DNA of 64,000 nt from Aspidapion aeneum (GCA_963576565.1 OY755038.1:139138989-139202988), one strand, 5' to 3'. Shown: positions 44,975 to 57,002, counted from the stretch's first letter. Numbers and translations are program-made. Notes: generated by a model from the letters alone, not told the origin.

Positions 44975-45800
44975 AGTGCAAAGACTATCCTTACACAGTA
45001 CCACCGGCTAGGACAATTAAAAAGAAGAACAGTAAGTGATTTTGCCAGAATATTCGGAACTGAATAGTGCAAAGACTACCCTTACATATTACCACCGGAT
45101 AGGACAATTGGACAGAAAAACAGTAAGTGAGTTTTCCAGAATATTCGAAGAAGTTCGATATTGTTTTATTCAAAAACTAAAAGAGATATTTAAGAACCGA
45201 CTTCGACATTAACTTTACAGTCCAAAAATTGATAATTAGAGAGATTTTCTAGAATATTCTATAACATTCTACGACGTTCTATTCAAAAACTAGAAGAGAT
45301 ATACAAATACCGACTTCGACATTAGATTAGTAATTTTAAAAGTAAGAATCAGAAAGAATTTCTAGAACATTCCATCACTTTCTACGACGCTCTATTCGAA
45401 AACCAGAAGAAATATCCAAAAAGAGACTTCGACATTAGCTTAGTAATTTCAAAAGTAAGAACTAAAAAAGAATTTCTAGAAGATTCCATAACATTCTACG
45501 ACGTTCTATTCAAAAACTAGAAGAGATATACAAATACCGACTTCGATAGTAGCTTAGTTATTTTAAAAGTAAGAATTAGAAATTATTTCTAGAATATTCC
45601 ATAACATTCTACGACGGTCTATTCGAGAACCAAAAGAGATAATCAAAAAGTGACTTCTACATTTGCCTAGTAGCAGAAAGAGTAGCATTTACCAGTATAT
45701 TCCAGAACATTCCATTAGGTTCTATTTAAGAATTGGAAGAGATATTGAAAAACCGACTTCGACATTCGCTTTATAGCCCTAAAATAGACGTTTTAAGTGA
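44975..45800 (+). repeat. Leader with two sets of tandem repeats
   Basis: Between the primer site and gag, an ~84-bp duplication (AGTGCAAAGACTA..CTTACA..TACCACCGG, 44975-45146) is followed by about six diverged ~114-bp units. Each carries a form of CCGACTTCGACATT (near 45197, 45310, 45425, 45539, 45652 and 45754), TCTAGAATATTC and CATTCTACGACGTTCTATTC. The units contain stops, so this is non-coding RNA leader. Confidence 0.75.
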
Positions 45801-45815
45801 TTTATCAGGAAGTTG

Positions 45816-47105
45816 ATGCTTACTAGACAAGGATCGGCAAAGATGGAAGATCTAACTAAAATGATACAGGCTCTAGCAGCTCAAATGGTTTAAAATCAGA
45901 ACGATATAAGACAGACCATTGAGCAAAATCAGGGCGATATGAAACAGACCATGGAACAAAACCAGAATGACATGAGACAGACATTAGATAGCATGCAAGA
46001 AAACTTCGATCAGATAAAGAGCAACTCCGAACAGCTGAGAGAAGAGTTCAAGACTGCAACCGAAGATCTTAAGGAAGAAATAACCCAAAGAATGCATAGT
46101 GTAGAACAAAAGGTACAAAATAATTTGCAGAATGTAGAAGAAACGGTACAAAATGTTAAAGAGAAGGTACAAAATGTTGAAGAAAAGGTACAACATGTTG
46201 AAGAAAAAGTGGAGAGCAAACTACAGAATGTAAGGGAAGAAGTTTTTCAAACCATGGAACAAAAATTCCAGGACGTGTCGAAACAGCTTATACAGCTTCA
46301 GAAAGAACGCAACAAAATAAAAGCTCAGGGATGTGTCGTGAATTCCAACCAGAACATTAAGCCTCCAAATTTTGACGGTACGTCCACCTGGTCCACCTAC
46401 AAACAACAATTTGAAGCTGCCGCCGCTGCAAATGGTTGGGACGAGGACGAAAAAGCTAGAGCGTTGTTAGTAGCTCTACGGGAACCTGCACTCGGACTTT
46501 TACGGTCCATTCCAGTCGAACAAACACAGAATTATAACGCTTTAGTGGCAGCGCTAGAAAGAAGGTATGGAGACGAACACTTGCGAAATTTACATTGGTC
46601 AGAATTAAATGTTCGTCAACAAAGAGCAGGGGAGTCATTACAAGAGTATGAAGCGGATATCAGGAGGCTGATGTACTTGGCTTACCCAGAAATGCCAGAA
46701 AATTACAGAGATCCCTTCACGGTAGATCGCTTTATTAACGGCTTGCGAGACACAGCAAAATTAATTCGTCGAGAACGCTTCCATAACAGCAGTGAAGTGT
46801 TGATTCGAGCCCTTGAAATTGAATCATCAAATAATATGTCCAGGCCAAAAGTAAGAGCTGTTTCAATTCAGGAGGGAGAAGAAATGAGCACTGGAGATGA
46901 GGTTAACTTAAAAACGCTAAACCAACTGTTTCAATCACTGATAGAGAAGATTGATTCTTTGAAAGAAAGTAGACGATCCCCTCCAAATGTAAAGTGTTTC
47001 AGATGCGGACGTACAGGGCATATTCAACGCGATTGTCGTGTCCAAATGAGGTCTCGCTCACCATCTAGTGGGACAGAGTACCGAAGAAGAGATCAGGAAA
47101 ACTAA
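45816..47105 (+). CDS. Gypsy Gag protein (premature stop at codon 26)
   Basis: Gag forms the particle shell and binds the RNA. From ATG at 45816 the frame reads MLTRQGSAKMEDLTKMI and meets TAA at 45891, where neighbouring repeats suggest Gln. It then stays open to 47105, with a good in-frame Met at 45939 (MKQTMEQNQND). Residues up to about 160 are heptad-like (NVEETVQNVKEKVQNVEEKV type), indicating a long coiled coil. The capsid-like part follows (PPNFDGTSTWSTYKQQFEAA, LREPALGLLRSIP). A single CCHC knuckle, CFRCGRTGHIQRDC, is at 46996-47037. Translation could begin at 45939 and avoid the stop. Gag overlaps the pol frame by 37 bp. Confidence 0.9.
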
Positions 47106-50100
47106 AACTAGTCATCGCAGAGGGGCGGGTGTTGGCTAATGGGAATTTAGCCCCCAAAATTTACTCTATCAAGAGCTTAAAACATACTGCTGACAGTCTT
47201 AACTCCGACGGACTTATTAATGGAAGAAAAGTTAATATAACAGTAGACACTGGTGCTGCCATATCATTGCTTAAGTTCAAAATTGCAACGAGATATAAAA
47301 TTCGACCAACAGAAAAGAAAATAACACTTAAGACTGTGACTGGAGAATCCGCCGACGTGTTGGGGCAGACAGACATAGACCTACAGCTGGGGAGGTTGAA
47401 GATTCGCCACTCGGTATTAGTTGCAGACATAGAAGACGAATTTATTTTGGAAATGGACCTGATAAGTAAACATGGATTTGCGTTTGATAATAAACTTAAT
47501 ACCCTAAGATTTGGGAACGAAGAGTTCATTTTCTCAAATAGTCACATCAATAAAGAACCAATTAAGGTGGTGGCAGTATGCACAACAAGAGTAGTCGGTA
47601 ACAGTGAGACCATAATTTTTGGGAGGCTGGAAAGTAAAACATCAAGCTGCGTCGGACTCATAAGCCAACAAAACACACCCAACACCTACCTCGTTGCAAA
47701 ATCACTAGTTAAAACCGATAAAGACATCTCGATTAGAGTCGCCAATATTTTCCCAAATAGTGTCAAAATTAATAAGGGGGAGGTGGTAGCATTATTTGAA
47801 CCAGTACAGAAAGTAACAAGATGTGAAGAGCCAACTTCCGAGGATACAAGCAAGTTACCAATGGAGGTACTTCAGCAATTTGAGTCAACTTGGCAACATC
47901 TCACTCCAGAAGAATTTAGTAAAGCGAGAGAGTTTATAGAAGAGCAAAGTAATATCTTCGAAACTAGGAGTAGTTCGGGACGCACAAACCTTATTCAACA
48001 TGCTATCAACAATGGCGATGCCCAACCGATAAGACAACCCCCAAGAAGACTACCAATGGCCAAGCAAGAAGAAGTTCACAATCTCATTAATAAAATGCTC
48101 AGCGACGGTGTTATTGAAGAGTCATCAAGTCCTTGGTCATCTCCTGTGGTGTTGGTCACTAAAAAGGATGGAAGTACTAGATTTTGTGTCGACTACAGGA
48201 AACTTAACGATGTGACCAAGAAAGATAGCTACCCACTGCCAAGAATAGACGACACATTAACAACGTTGGCAGCATCATATTGGTTTTCTACTCTTGATCT
48301 GAAAAGTGGGTATGGGCAAGTAGGAATCTTTGAAAGAGATAAAGAGAAGACTGCATTCTCTGCTGGAAGTGGACTTTATCAGTTTAATGTGATGCCATTT
48401 GGCCTGTGCAATGCCCCAGCTACATTTGAAAGACTAATGGAAGTCGTTCTACGAGGCCTTACTTGGAAAACCTGCCTAGTCTATTTGGATGATGTCATAG
48501 TAATGGGGAAATCATTTCAAGATCATCTAGATAATTTACGAGAAGTATTCTCAAGAATCAGGAACGCAAATCTTAAATTGAACTCAAAGAAATGTTTTCT
48601 GTTCCAAGAAAAAGTTGAGTTCCTGGGTCACGTCGTTTCTCGAGAAGGCATCCATACCGACGAAAAGAAGTTACAAGCAATAAAAGAATGGCCTCAACCT
48701 CGTGACAAACATGAATTGAGAAGCTTTTTGGGTCTGTGTACATACTACAGACGATTTGTAGAAGGATTCGCCAAAATAGCGTCTCCATTACATAGACTTA
48801 CAGAAGATAAAGCTTCTTACAGATGGAATACTGAATGTGACCAAGCATTTAGAAGACTAAAAGCAGCATTATGTTCTAGTCCGATTCTTGCATATCCCAT
48901 TCCAAAAGGAAAATTCATATTAGATACTGATGCGAGCAACGATGGCATAGGAGCAGTACTCTCCCAAGTACAAGATGGAGAGGAACGGGTCATCGAATTT
49001 TTCAGCAAGAAGCTATCCAAACCAGAGAGAAATTATTGTGTTACTAGAAAGGAGCTCCTAGCCATAGTTAAATCCGTAGATCACTTTCACAAATATCTCT
49101 ACGGACAAGAGTTTCTGATTAGAACGGATCATGCTGCGTTACAGTGGCTCATGAAAATGAAACAACCTGAGGGGCAAGTCGCGAGATGGATAGAAAAGCT
49201 ACAACAATACCATTATCAAATTAAGCACCGAGCGGGAAGGGTGCATAATAATGCAGATGCATTGTCCAGAAGACCTTGCCCTGAGGATTGTAAACATTGC
49301 AGGAAAATTGACCAGAAAGAAGGAATTACCTACGTGCGTCAGATTAAGTTAGAACCAGATGAAGAATGGATGTCGGCTTCGATTAGAACCACACAACTTA
49401 ACGACAAAGATGTAGGACCTATCTTGCGATTGAAAGAAGAGAACAAGCCACGACCATCATGGCAAGATATCGCAAACCAAGGGGTGATATTCAAATCACT
49501 GTGGGCACAATGGGATTCACTGATAGTAGAGGAAAACATCCTTAAACGTGCCTGGGAAAGTGCCGATGGCCTTACTGTGGTTAATCAAGTAGTGGTTCCT
49601 AGGAGCATGGTAGACAATATAATGGCCGAATGCCATGGTGGAAAATCAGGCGCGCACCTAGGCATAAATAAAACCATGGACAAAATTCGAAACCGATTTT
49701 ATTGGGTCAATTACTTTCAAGATGTGAAAAACTGGTGCCGCCGATGTTCGACTTGTGCAGCCAGCCAAGGTCCCAAAACAAGGTCCAGAGGTCAAATGAA
49801 ACAATATATCGTAGGTCTACCATTCGAACGCATTGCTATTGATGTGGCCGGACCATTTCCAGAAACTAAAAAGGGCAACAAATACATCCTTGTGGTCATG
49901 GATTACTTTAGCAAATGGCCAGAAGTTTTTGCTTTGCCTAACCAAGAGGCCACTACAGTTGCGGAAGTTCTGGTAAATGATGTTTTCAGCCGATTTGGCA
50001 TTCCTTTGGAACTACATTCAGATCAAGGAAGAAACTTTGAATCGAAGCTCTTCCAGAATCTCTGTGTCCTTTTAGGAATACATAAAACACGGACTACGGC

Positions 50101-50686
50101 TTTACATCCGCAGTCAGATGGCATGGTTGAAAGATTTAATAAAACAATAGAAGAACATCTGTGCAAAGTTGTTGATGAGCACCAAACAGATTGGGACCAA
50201 TATATTCCATTGTTTTTGATGGCCTATAGAACCGCCATTCACAATACGACAGGAGCTACTCCATCTAGTATCCTGTTTGGTAGAAAACTGCGTTTACCAT
50301 GTGATATCATGTTTGGTTCACCTGAAGAAGAACACTTAGAGGTTAATGACTATGTCGAGCGTTTAAGGCAAAAGCTGCACGATATCCATGAAGTGGTTAG
50401 AGAGCGAATAGAAATAGCCAGTGACCGCATGAAGGCGAGATATGACCTGAAAGCAAACTCTTCAGGGTTCAAAGAGAATGATCAAGTCTGGCTATACAAT
50501 CCTCAACGCAAGAAAGGAAGATCACCTAAGTTGACACCACCATGGGAAGGGCCTTATAAAGTTGTTAAGAGAATTAATGATGTAGTCTACCGAATCCAGA
50601 AAAGCCCGAAGTCCAAGATGAAAGTTGTTCATCTAGACAGACTAAAACCTTACCTGGGAAATGTTGATCGAGGCGATCAACCCTGA
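47069..50686 (+). CDS. Gypsy Pol polyprotein (protease, RT, RNase H, integrase), intact
   Basis: The frame is open from 47069 and lies in -1 relative to gag; no ATG occurs before protease, so it is probably made by -1 frameshifting in the overlap. Order and motifs: protease NITVDTGAAISLL; RT RFCVDYRKLNDVT and LVYLDDVIVMG (YLDD near 48485); RNase H FILDTDASNDGIGAVL and RTDHAALQWL; integrase zinc site (H, H, CRRCSTC near 49740); catalytic residues in AIDVAGPFP, LHSDQGRNFES and GMVERFNKTIEEH; then a GPY/F module (PPWEGPYKVVKRI). All catalytic Asp and Glu residues are present. It ends 12 bp before the 3' LTR, so nothing suggests an envelope gene. Confidence 0.95.
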   Translation, partial: WDRVPKKRSGKLKLVIAEGRVLANGNLAPKIYSIKSLKHTADSLNSDGLINGRKVNITVDTGAAISLLKFKIATRYKIRPTEKKITLKTVTGESADVLGQTDIDLQLGRLKIRHSVLVADIEDEFILEMDLISKHGFAFDNKLNTLRFGNEEFIFSNSHINKEPIKVVAVCTTRVVGNSETIIFGRLESKTSSCVGLISQQNTPNTYLVAKSLVKTDKDISIRVANIFPNSVKINKGEVVALFEPVQKVTRCEEPTSEDTSKLPMEVLQQFESTWQHLTPEEFSKAREFIEEQSNIFETRSSSGRTNLIQHAINNGDAQPIRQPPRRLPMAKQEEVHNLINKMLSDGVIEESSSPWSSPVVLVTKKDGSTRFCVDYRKLNDVTKKDSYPLPRIDDTLTTLAASYWFSTLDLKSGYGQVGIFERDKEKTAFSAGSGLYQFNVMPFGLCNAPATFERLMEVVLRGLTWKTCLVYLDDVIVMGKSFQDHLDNLREVFSRIRNANLKLNSKKCFLFQEKVEFLGHVVSREGIHTDEKKLQAIKEWPQPRDKHELRSFLGLCTYYRRFVEGFAKIASPLHRLTEDKASYRWNTECDQAFRRLKAALCSSPILAYPIPKGKFILDTDASNDGIGAVLSQVQDGEERVIEFFSKKLSKPERNYCVTRKELLAIVKSVDHFHKYLYGQEFLIRTDHAALQWLMKMKQPEGQVARWIEKLQQYHYQIKHRAGRVHNNADALSRRPCPEDCKHCRKIDQKEGITYVRQIKLEPDEEWMSASIRTTQLNDKDVGPILRLKEENKPRPSWQDIANQGVIFKSLWAQWDSLIVEENILKRAWESADGLTVVNQVVVPRSMVDNIMAECHGGKSGAHLGINKTMDKIRNRFYWVNYFQDVKNWCRRCSTCAASQGPKTRSRGQMKQYIVGLPFERIAIDVAGPFPETKKGNKYILVVMDYFSKWPEVFALPNQEATTVAEVLVNDVFSRFGIPLELHSDQGRNFESKLFQNLCVLLGIHKTRTTALHPQSDGMVERFNKTIEEHLCKVVDEHQTDWDQYIPLFLMAYRTAIHNTTGATPSSILFGRKLRLPCDIMFGSPEEEHLEVNDYVERLRQKLHDIHEVVRERIEIASDRMKARYDLKANSSGFKENDQVWLYNPQRKKGRSPKLTPPWEGPYKVVKRINDVVYRIQKSPKSKMKVVHLDRLKPYLGNVDRGDQP

Positions 50687-50698
50687 AGAGGAGGATAG
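50685..50698 (+). other. Polypurine tract
   Basis: GAAGAGGAGGATAG abuts the 3' LTR start at 50699; it would prime plus-strand DNA synthesis. Confidence 0.8.
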
Positions 50699-51119
50699 TG
50701 TTACAAATTTAAGTATTTAAATTTTATAGTTAGAATTTATTTAGGTTTAGTGTAGTATTAGGTTGACGTATTTTATGGTTGTATTCTTAATCTAGGTTTT
50801 AGTTGCGTTATCTGTGACAAACTGGTATGCGAACGGTCCGTCTAGAATGATTCCGAATCGAACAAGGATGGAAGGGTTCTCGAATAGTAGGCAGCCCCTC
50901 ATATATAAGGCCGGACGTCGTGCATCAGTCAGTCAGTCACAGATAACGTACTGTAGTGGTCGTGAGATATTAACACGAAGTTAATTGACCGATTATAGTA
51001 GTGAATTATTAGCAAGTTATTAGTAAGTTTAAGTGCGTGTTTTTGTACATAATTTGTCGAAATAAATTGACGTATCGTTTTCAACAATTGCGAGTTTTAA
51101 TTTGTCGTTGTGAACCCGT

Positions 51120-51123
<4 letters not shown>
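50699..51123 (+). repeat. 3' LTR of the young gypsy
   Basis: 425 bp, about 99% identical to the 5' LTR by reading. It is followed by ATAT, which matches the four bases before the 5' LTR, and then an (AT)n tract to about 51153. Confidence 0.95.
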
Positions 51124-51155
<32 letters not shown>

Positions 51156-53738
51156 CTTACAACATATTTACCTAATTAAAAATAAAAATCTGGTATATGC
51201 AATTGAATTTCATATTACCATTAATTAAAATTAGAGCAAAGTTCTAATTTATCCTATAAAAAAAATGATGAACAAAAAAATTTTTAAGGTTATGTTATAA
51301 CATAATTAAAATACCTTGTTTCTCGACAAAATCTTGAACAGAAAGCGGAAGATTTTTGTAAAATTCCTCTCAATTTCCCAAACTGCATAGCAATCACTGA
51401 CCAATCAGATTCCCAAAAACCCCAAAATTTTCATTCTCCAGAAAATCAATAACACAAATCCGTATTCATTAATAAGACTAAAACTGACTGAATAATTTTG
51501 AGTCACTTTATTTAAATTATAAAAAACTTATGTTTATTGTTTTATAGGTAAATAATTTTGAAAACAATCTTAGAGTCTTTGCAAAACAAAGCTTTTTAGG
51601 TTAAAATACAAGACGGCCAATTACGCAACGTCTGTCGTACGTAAGTTGAACAATCAGAAAATTCTTTCTATCCCTGTTTCACCCGAATGACAAAAAAGGG
51701 ACAGACAACTCACTCGATCCTATTGCGAAACTGAAACTAATTCAAAATGAACCTCTTTCCCAGCAGTTAGTTCCCTGCATAAAATCAATAATCTCGAGCT
51801 TAACCTGACTACAGATAGGTAGCGTGCAAGTCACCGGATAAATTTTCAAAATATTCTAATTAAACTCTCTCACGTAAGATGTCGCTAGAGGATATTTTTT
51901 TAAAGCAAATATTAATTCACTTAGCAAAAACGCGTTACGGAAAAAATGTAATTTTATTCGTACAACACTCCCTATAGTCGGTTAATGAATTTAATTTTTT
52001 TTCTGTCAGTATTTTCAAAAAAAATATCAGGAACTATCTCAAAAACATTAAGTGATATACAATTTTACTTAAATAATAAAAAAAATTATATGGGCGCTAG
52101 CACATACTTAAACTTATGTGCAAGTTTTACAATATGAAACTCACTTTTATATATAAAAACAAAACTTAAAACTAAGTAATACAGCAATATTTTGTAAGGA
52201 CATTGTACTCTTGGGCAGCGACTCGCATGACAGTAGCCAAAACTCCTATAGTGAAGGCTCGCCTAAGCTACCTTCGAGGCTATCTCAACCTTCCATCACC
52301 AAGCTTAAACCCAAAAGTTTACTAATTTAAAAGTTGTGAGTATATTGTCAGTCAACACCCACTAAACCAAAAAGCCGTAAAAGTTACTAAAAGGAATTTA
52401 GAATTTATTTAAATTGCCCCCCTTTAATATAAAGCATTGTCTCCCAAAAAGATGGAAAAACACTCAAACACCCCAGCAATGAAACACAGTCTACAGATCA
52501 CTTTGGTTTGCTTAGTTCCCAAAGTAAAGTACAGAAAATTCAAGATGAAATAAATTACTTTAAGAGTATACTATTACTTTTTCGATAAAATTTGAACAAG
52601 CAGACTAAAATTGCACAGTTTGATATAGCAATCAAAAAGTCTTGTGTAGTAGCCCTCAAAGTAATCTGCAAGACTGCCCACACCAACCAGAAATGCAAAA
52701 ACACTCCCCAACAATCAGAAGACAATCCGGCGTATTAATATTAAAAATTAAATTATTGAGTTATTACTCAATTTATATCGACACATCCGGGTATGTAAAA
52801 AAAGTTTAGAAACTTAGTTTCTGTGAGAAAAATTAATCTGATGTCAAAAATATAGAAGTTGAAAAAGAAATCTAATGTGTTACCAGAAATATATGAAAAC
52901 TTTAAATGGAAGACTTAAATCAATTGAAAAAAATGTTCCATTGTTATGTTTTTTTTTAATAAAAAAAATTTGAATGTAAGAAGAATAATCTTAAACTACT
53001 TCTTTTTTCTTGAAATATAAAAAATTTAAAAAATGAATGAATTTTTTTTAAATATTGTTCTCTGTAAATCATATTTATTTAAATAAAAGTATGCACTCCT
53101 ATATTGTCCACAGCTAAACAAATTGTTTTCTGTAGATCACACCTCATTTAAATAAACATGCACTCCTTAATGTTTACAGCAGGACGAGAATTTTTTTCTT
53201 TTTAAAAAATTAAAACAAAGAAAGGAGAAAAAAAGTTGCATTCTGAAGGTCATATTAAAATATGGTCCCTTAGCCTTCAGCTAGACAAGAAAAAAAACTA
53301 TATCTGCAAAATCTGTGCAAACCATGGGAAATAACACATGCGGTCCAAAGTTTACATCAGATCACAAAATACAGTATTTTTTTTATATAAAAAATTACAA
53401 AAGTTAAGTGAAAAAATTTAGTTAAAAAAAATCTCAAAAGTTAATACATTAGAAATAATTAAAAGTTAAAAGTAATTTCAAGAAAAAAGAACAACACGCT
53501 TCGAATTATTTAGGCACAGAATTTCACTAAATATTCGAGCTATATGTCATGTCCTTTCGTCATTGTCATGTCTGTCTGTCCGTCTGTCATGTCTTGTCAT
53601 GTCTCCCACCACTCACCCTTCAGTAACTGACTGGAATAAAGATTTAAAAAAAATTATATTAATAAAACTAAAAAAAATAGTTACGTATAATACTACAAAA
53701 AGAGTTAGACAAAGTTAGGGTAAAAAAAAATGTGAACA
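51124..53738. other. Untranslated part of the older gypsy, no genes recognised
   Basis: This 2.6-kb stretch lies between pol of the older element and the insertion site of the young one. It begins with (AT)n and contains a CATGTCTGTC-type simple repeat at about 53560-53620. Both strands are stop-rich. Part could be a further eroded insertion. Confidence 0.45.
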
Positions 53739-56584
53739 TTAGTCAGAGATATCACTTTCTGGTTCTGTCCAATCATCAGAATCCAGTTCCTGTGTAACAT
53801 CAGGTTTTATATCAGTTACATGGTAATTACCCAAATCACTACCATTCCTGTCTTTCAGGCCATAAACTAATTTTGAAAGTTTTCTAATAATTACACAAGG
53901 AATAAACTTAGGTGCAAGTTTGCCAACAAAATTATTTCCCGCATTAGAGAGAACATAGTTTTTCTTCCAAACGTAATCCCCAATAAAATACTCTACGTCT
54001 CTCCTGCGCAGGTCATAACGTTGTTTGCTCTTTTTATAAGAATTATACAGTCTTTTTCGAACATCCTCAAAAATTTGTGGGAGTTCTTGTACTGTGTCTG
54101 GATGAAAAATCGAATTGCCTGTGCAATCTCATAAATCTTTTCGCACCAAGACTTATGATTCTCATGGATATACTCTCTTATAGCAGTTACAATTTCTGTT
54201 TACTCTCTCTGTATGATTTATCTGAGAGTGATATACCGCATTATAAAAAATCTTCTGAACATTATATTTTGCCATAAAGTCTTTAAAAACCTTTGCAATA
54301 AACTGGCTTCCATTATCGCAACAGAAAATTTGGCACACACCATATACAAGAAAGATTTGATTTTCTATAAATTTAATAATAGACTGAGATGTTGCTTTAG
54401 TGAGAGGATGAACTATAGGGTATTTAGTAAACCAATCTACTACAACAAGAAGATACTGATAACCACCTTTACTACGAGGATAAGGTCCCAATAAATCAGC
54501 GGAAATCATTTGAAATGGAAAGTTTATGTTTCTATACTCCCCCATAAGACCTGCCTGTGGTAAGTGACCAGGTTTACATGAAGCACAGATTTTACATTTT
54601 CTTATATACTTATAAACACTTTGGCGCATATTGGGCCAATAATAGAGTTCAGATATTCTCGATAAAGTTTTAGAGATGCCAAAATGTGCTGAAGTAGGTT
54701 CATTATGGTATTTATTCAAAAGTTCTTTTCTATGTGCAGTAGGAACAACTACTTTCCAGTTTGAGATATTACCATCAAAATTATACTTAGCAAGAATATG
54801 TTTATACAAAATATTATTTTCAACCTTAAAAGCAGGATACTTATCAGGATCTGATTGTACATTCTTTATCATATTTTTATACCAATTATCTAATGTTAAA
54901 AAAGTTAAATTTAAGACAGCTACATCCTCTAAACTTCTAGACAGAGCATCAGCCACAGTATTACCTGTACCTTTTCTGTGAACAATATTAAAAGAATGTT
55001 GAGATAAAGTAACAATCCATCTAGCTATACGTGGACTAGGATTTTTCATATTAAAAAGGCAAGTTAAAGAACTATAATCAGTATGGACAGTAAAATGAGT
55101 ACCCTCAATATAACAACGGAATTTCTCTACACCAAATATAATTGCTAAAAGTTCTTTCTCAGTAGTTGTATACTTTCTTTGACATTTATTTAACGTTTTA
55201 CTGGCATACGCACTCGGATGTTCTAGACCGTCTTCTTCCTGATAAAGACAACAGCCTACTCCTGTATCGGAAGCATCACACATTAAAATAAAAGGTTTTG
55301 TATAATCAGAACTAGCAAGCACAGGTGCTGTGGTTAAAGCAACTTTAATATCCTGAAAAGCTTTTTCTGCTTTAGGAATCCATTTAATAGATTGACCTTT
55401 TTTTCTACCCTTAAACAAATCTGTGATTGGGCTACTTAAAGAAGAAAAATTATTTAAGAAACGTCTATAATATGCAACTAAACCTATTAAACGTCTAATT
55501 TGCGTAGTATTTTTGGGTCTAGGATATTCCAAAATTGCAGAAACTTTATCTTCGTCAGTTCTTAAACCATTTTCATCCACAATATAACCAAGAAATCTTA
55601 GTGATTGTCTGCAAAACTGGGACTTTTTATAATTTATAGTTAGGTAATACATCACAATGTGTCTCAAAATCACTGGAAACGCAAATTAAATCATCAATAA
55701 AATAGAAGAGGTTAGGTTATAGAGCAGGACCAATAACAATATCCATTAATTTACACATCGCTTGAGCACTATTGTTTAAACCGAATGGTAAAGTTTTATA
55801 ATGATAAAGAATCCTCATCAACAGGTATTTGATGAAAAGCTTGTTTTAAATCAATTGAAGTTAAATACTTAGCATCTCGAACTTTTGAAATTATGTTTTC
55901 TATTAATGGCATAGGATAACTTGACGTTGAACAAAGTTTATTTATTTTTCTCCCATCAAAAACTACACGAAAAGATGAATCCGCCTTTTTGACAAGCCAA
56001 ACTGGTGAACACCAAGGAGAATCAGAAGGTTCTATAATGTCTAATGCCAACATTTTATCAACTTCCTCATGTAAAATTTTATTCATTGCATAAGATAGTG
56101 CATATTGCCTCTGTTTCACAGGCTCAGCTGTGCCTGTATCAATTTTATGTGTCATTAAATGAGTACGACCTAACCTATCCTCAGGTGCAATAGATTAAAA
56201 CAACTCCATAATTTCAAAAAGCTCATTTTGTTGTACATCAGTTAATTCTTTAGCACTGTGTAGAGTATTTACTGCACAGATTGTAGGATTTGAAGTATAG
56301 GACAAATTCTTAAAATTGACGCTTAAACCAAAACTTTTCAAAAAATCAACACCTAAAATTAATGTGTGCTTAAGCGATGGAATAACCAAAAGTTTTATTG
56401 GGCGTGTAATATTATTTAATGTGACAGGTACCCACACAAAACCTACAACATTCTGCTGCTGTCCATCTGCAGTTGTAATATGAAAAGACAAATCAGTAGA
56501 TAAAGAAAGATTTAGTGAATTTAAAATATATAAGCCATCAGAACCTAAAATAGAAGAGCAACTTCCACTATCAACTAATGACAA
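53739..56584 (-). pseudogene. Decayed gypsy pol (protease, RT, RNase H, integrase)
   Basis: Minus-strand fragments in order: protease LVDSGSCSSILGSDGLYILN (56195-56584), RT start with SPWCSPVWLVKK and RVVFDGRKIN (55796-56155), then LPFGLNNSAQAM and FYFIDDLICVS in a stretch with an internal TAA (55680-55800). RNase H (FILMCDASDTGVGCCLY), the integrase zinc site (HNEPTSAHFG, RKCKICASC) and core (ISADLLGPYP, FCCDNGSQF, HTERVNR) follow (54162-55673), then a shifted C-terminal domain (DLRRRDVEYFIGDYVWKKNY, LAPKFIPC) ending at 53739. At least four stops or frameshifts are present. The motif set is that of an insect gypsy quite different from the young one at 44516. Confidence 0.9.
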
Positions 56585-56603
56585 AAGCTTCTCAGTATAA
56601 ATG

Positions 56604-56980
56604 CTAATTCAAATAAGGTCTATCATCAAATTCTCTTTTAATAAACAAAGGACTAATCGACTCACTCGAGAAAGACTTATTTTCTGGCGACTCATTAGAA
56701 ATATAATTATTTGTTTGACTTTTATTATGTAAAGGGTTAGAAAAATTTTGTAAATTTTTAAAATTATTACTATTATTGTTAAGCATAAAATTTTTTGAAT
56801 TATTTTGTAAGGTATTATTAGGTTGAGAATTGACAAATCTTTGGGAATTTAATTTTGACTGTTTTTTATAGGTTGTTTGTCTTTTGTTTGATATCTATTT
56901 TTCTGAATTTAATGTGATAATATAATTTCATTATTTATCTTGATCTTGAATATTATTGACAATGGATTTTATTGTGAATG
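56604..56980 (-). pseudogene. Gag remnant of the older gypsy
   Basis: Only an Asn-rich piece (NNNSNNFKNLQNFSNPLHNK) and SESISPLFIKREF in front of protease remain. The distance from here to the primer-binding site is under 200 bp, far too short for a Gag, so most of gag was deleted. No CCHC knuckle was found. Confidence 0.6.
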
Positions 56981-56984
56981 CTTT

Positions 56985-57002
56985 ACACCACGTTGGGCGC
57001 CA
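56985..57002 (-). other. Primer-binding site, tRNA-Lys type
   Basis: On the minus strand TGGCGCCCAACGTGGTGT follows the LTR end after the spacer AAG. TGGCGCCCAACGTGG is the well-known complement of the tRNA-Lys(1,2) 3' end. Confidence 0.8.

Larger units (their letters stand above)
44516..51123 (+). mobile_element. Young Ty3/gypsy retrotransposon, 6608 bp, nearly intact
   Basis: Identical-length 425-bp LTRs (TGTTAC..GTAACA) enclose a leader, gag and pol on the plus strand. The LTRs differ at about four positions (for example CGGCCCG/CGGTCCG, AGTAAGC/AGTAGGC). ATAT flanks both sides. A tRNA-Leu-type primer site and a G-rich polypurine tract are in place, and pol is open throughout. A premature stop near the start of gag is the only visible defect. 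There is no envelope frame. A tRNA-Leu primer and a single pol fit Mdg3/micropia-like gypsies, but the clade is not tested. It inserted into the 3' untranslated part of the older gypsy. Confidence 0.95.

Noticed and set aside
44516..51123. Envelope gene that would make the young gypsy an errantivirus
   Set aside because: Pol ends 12 bp before the 3' LTR, leaving no room for an envelope frame.
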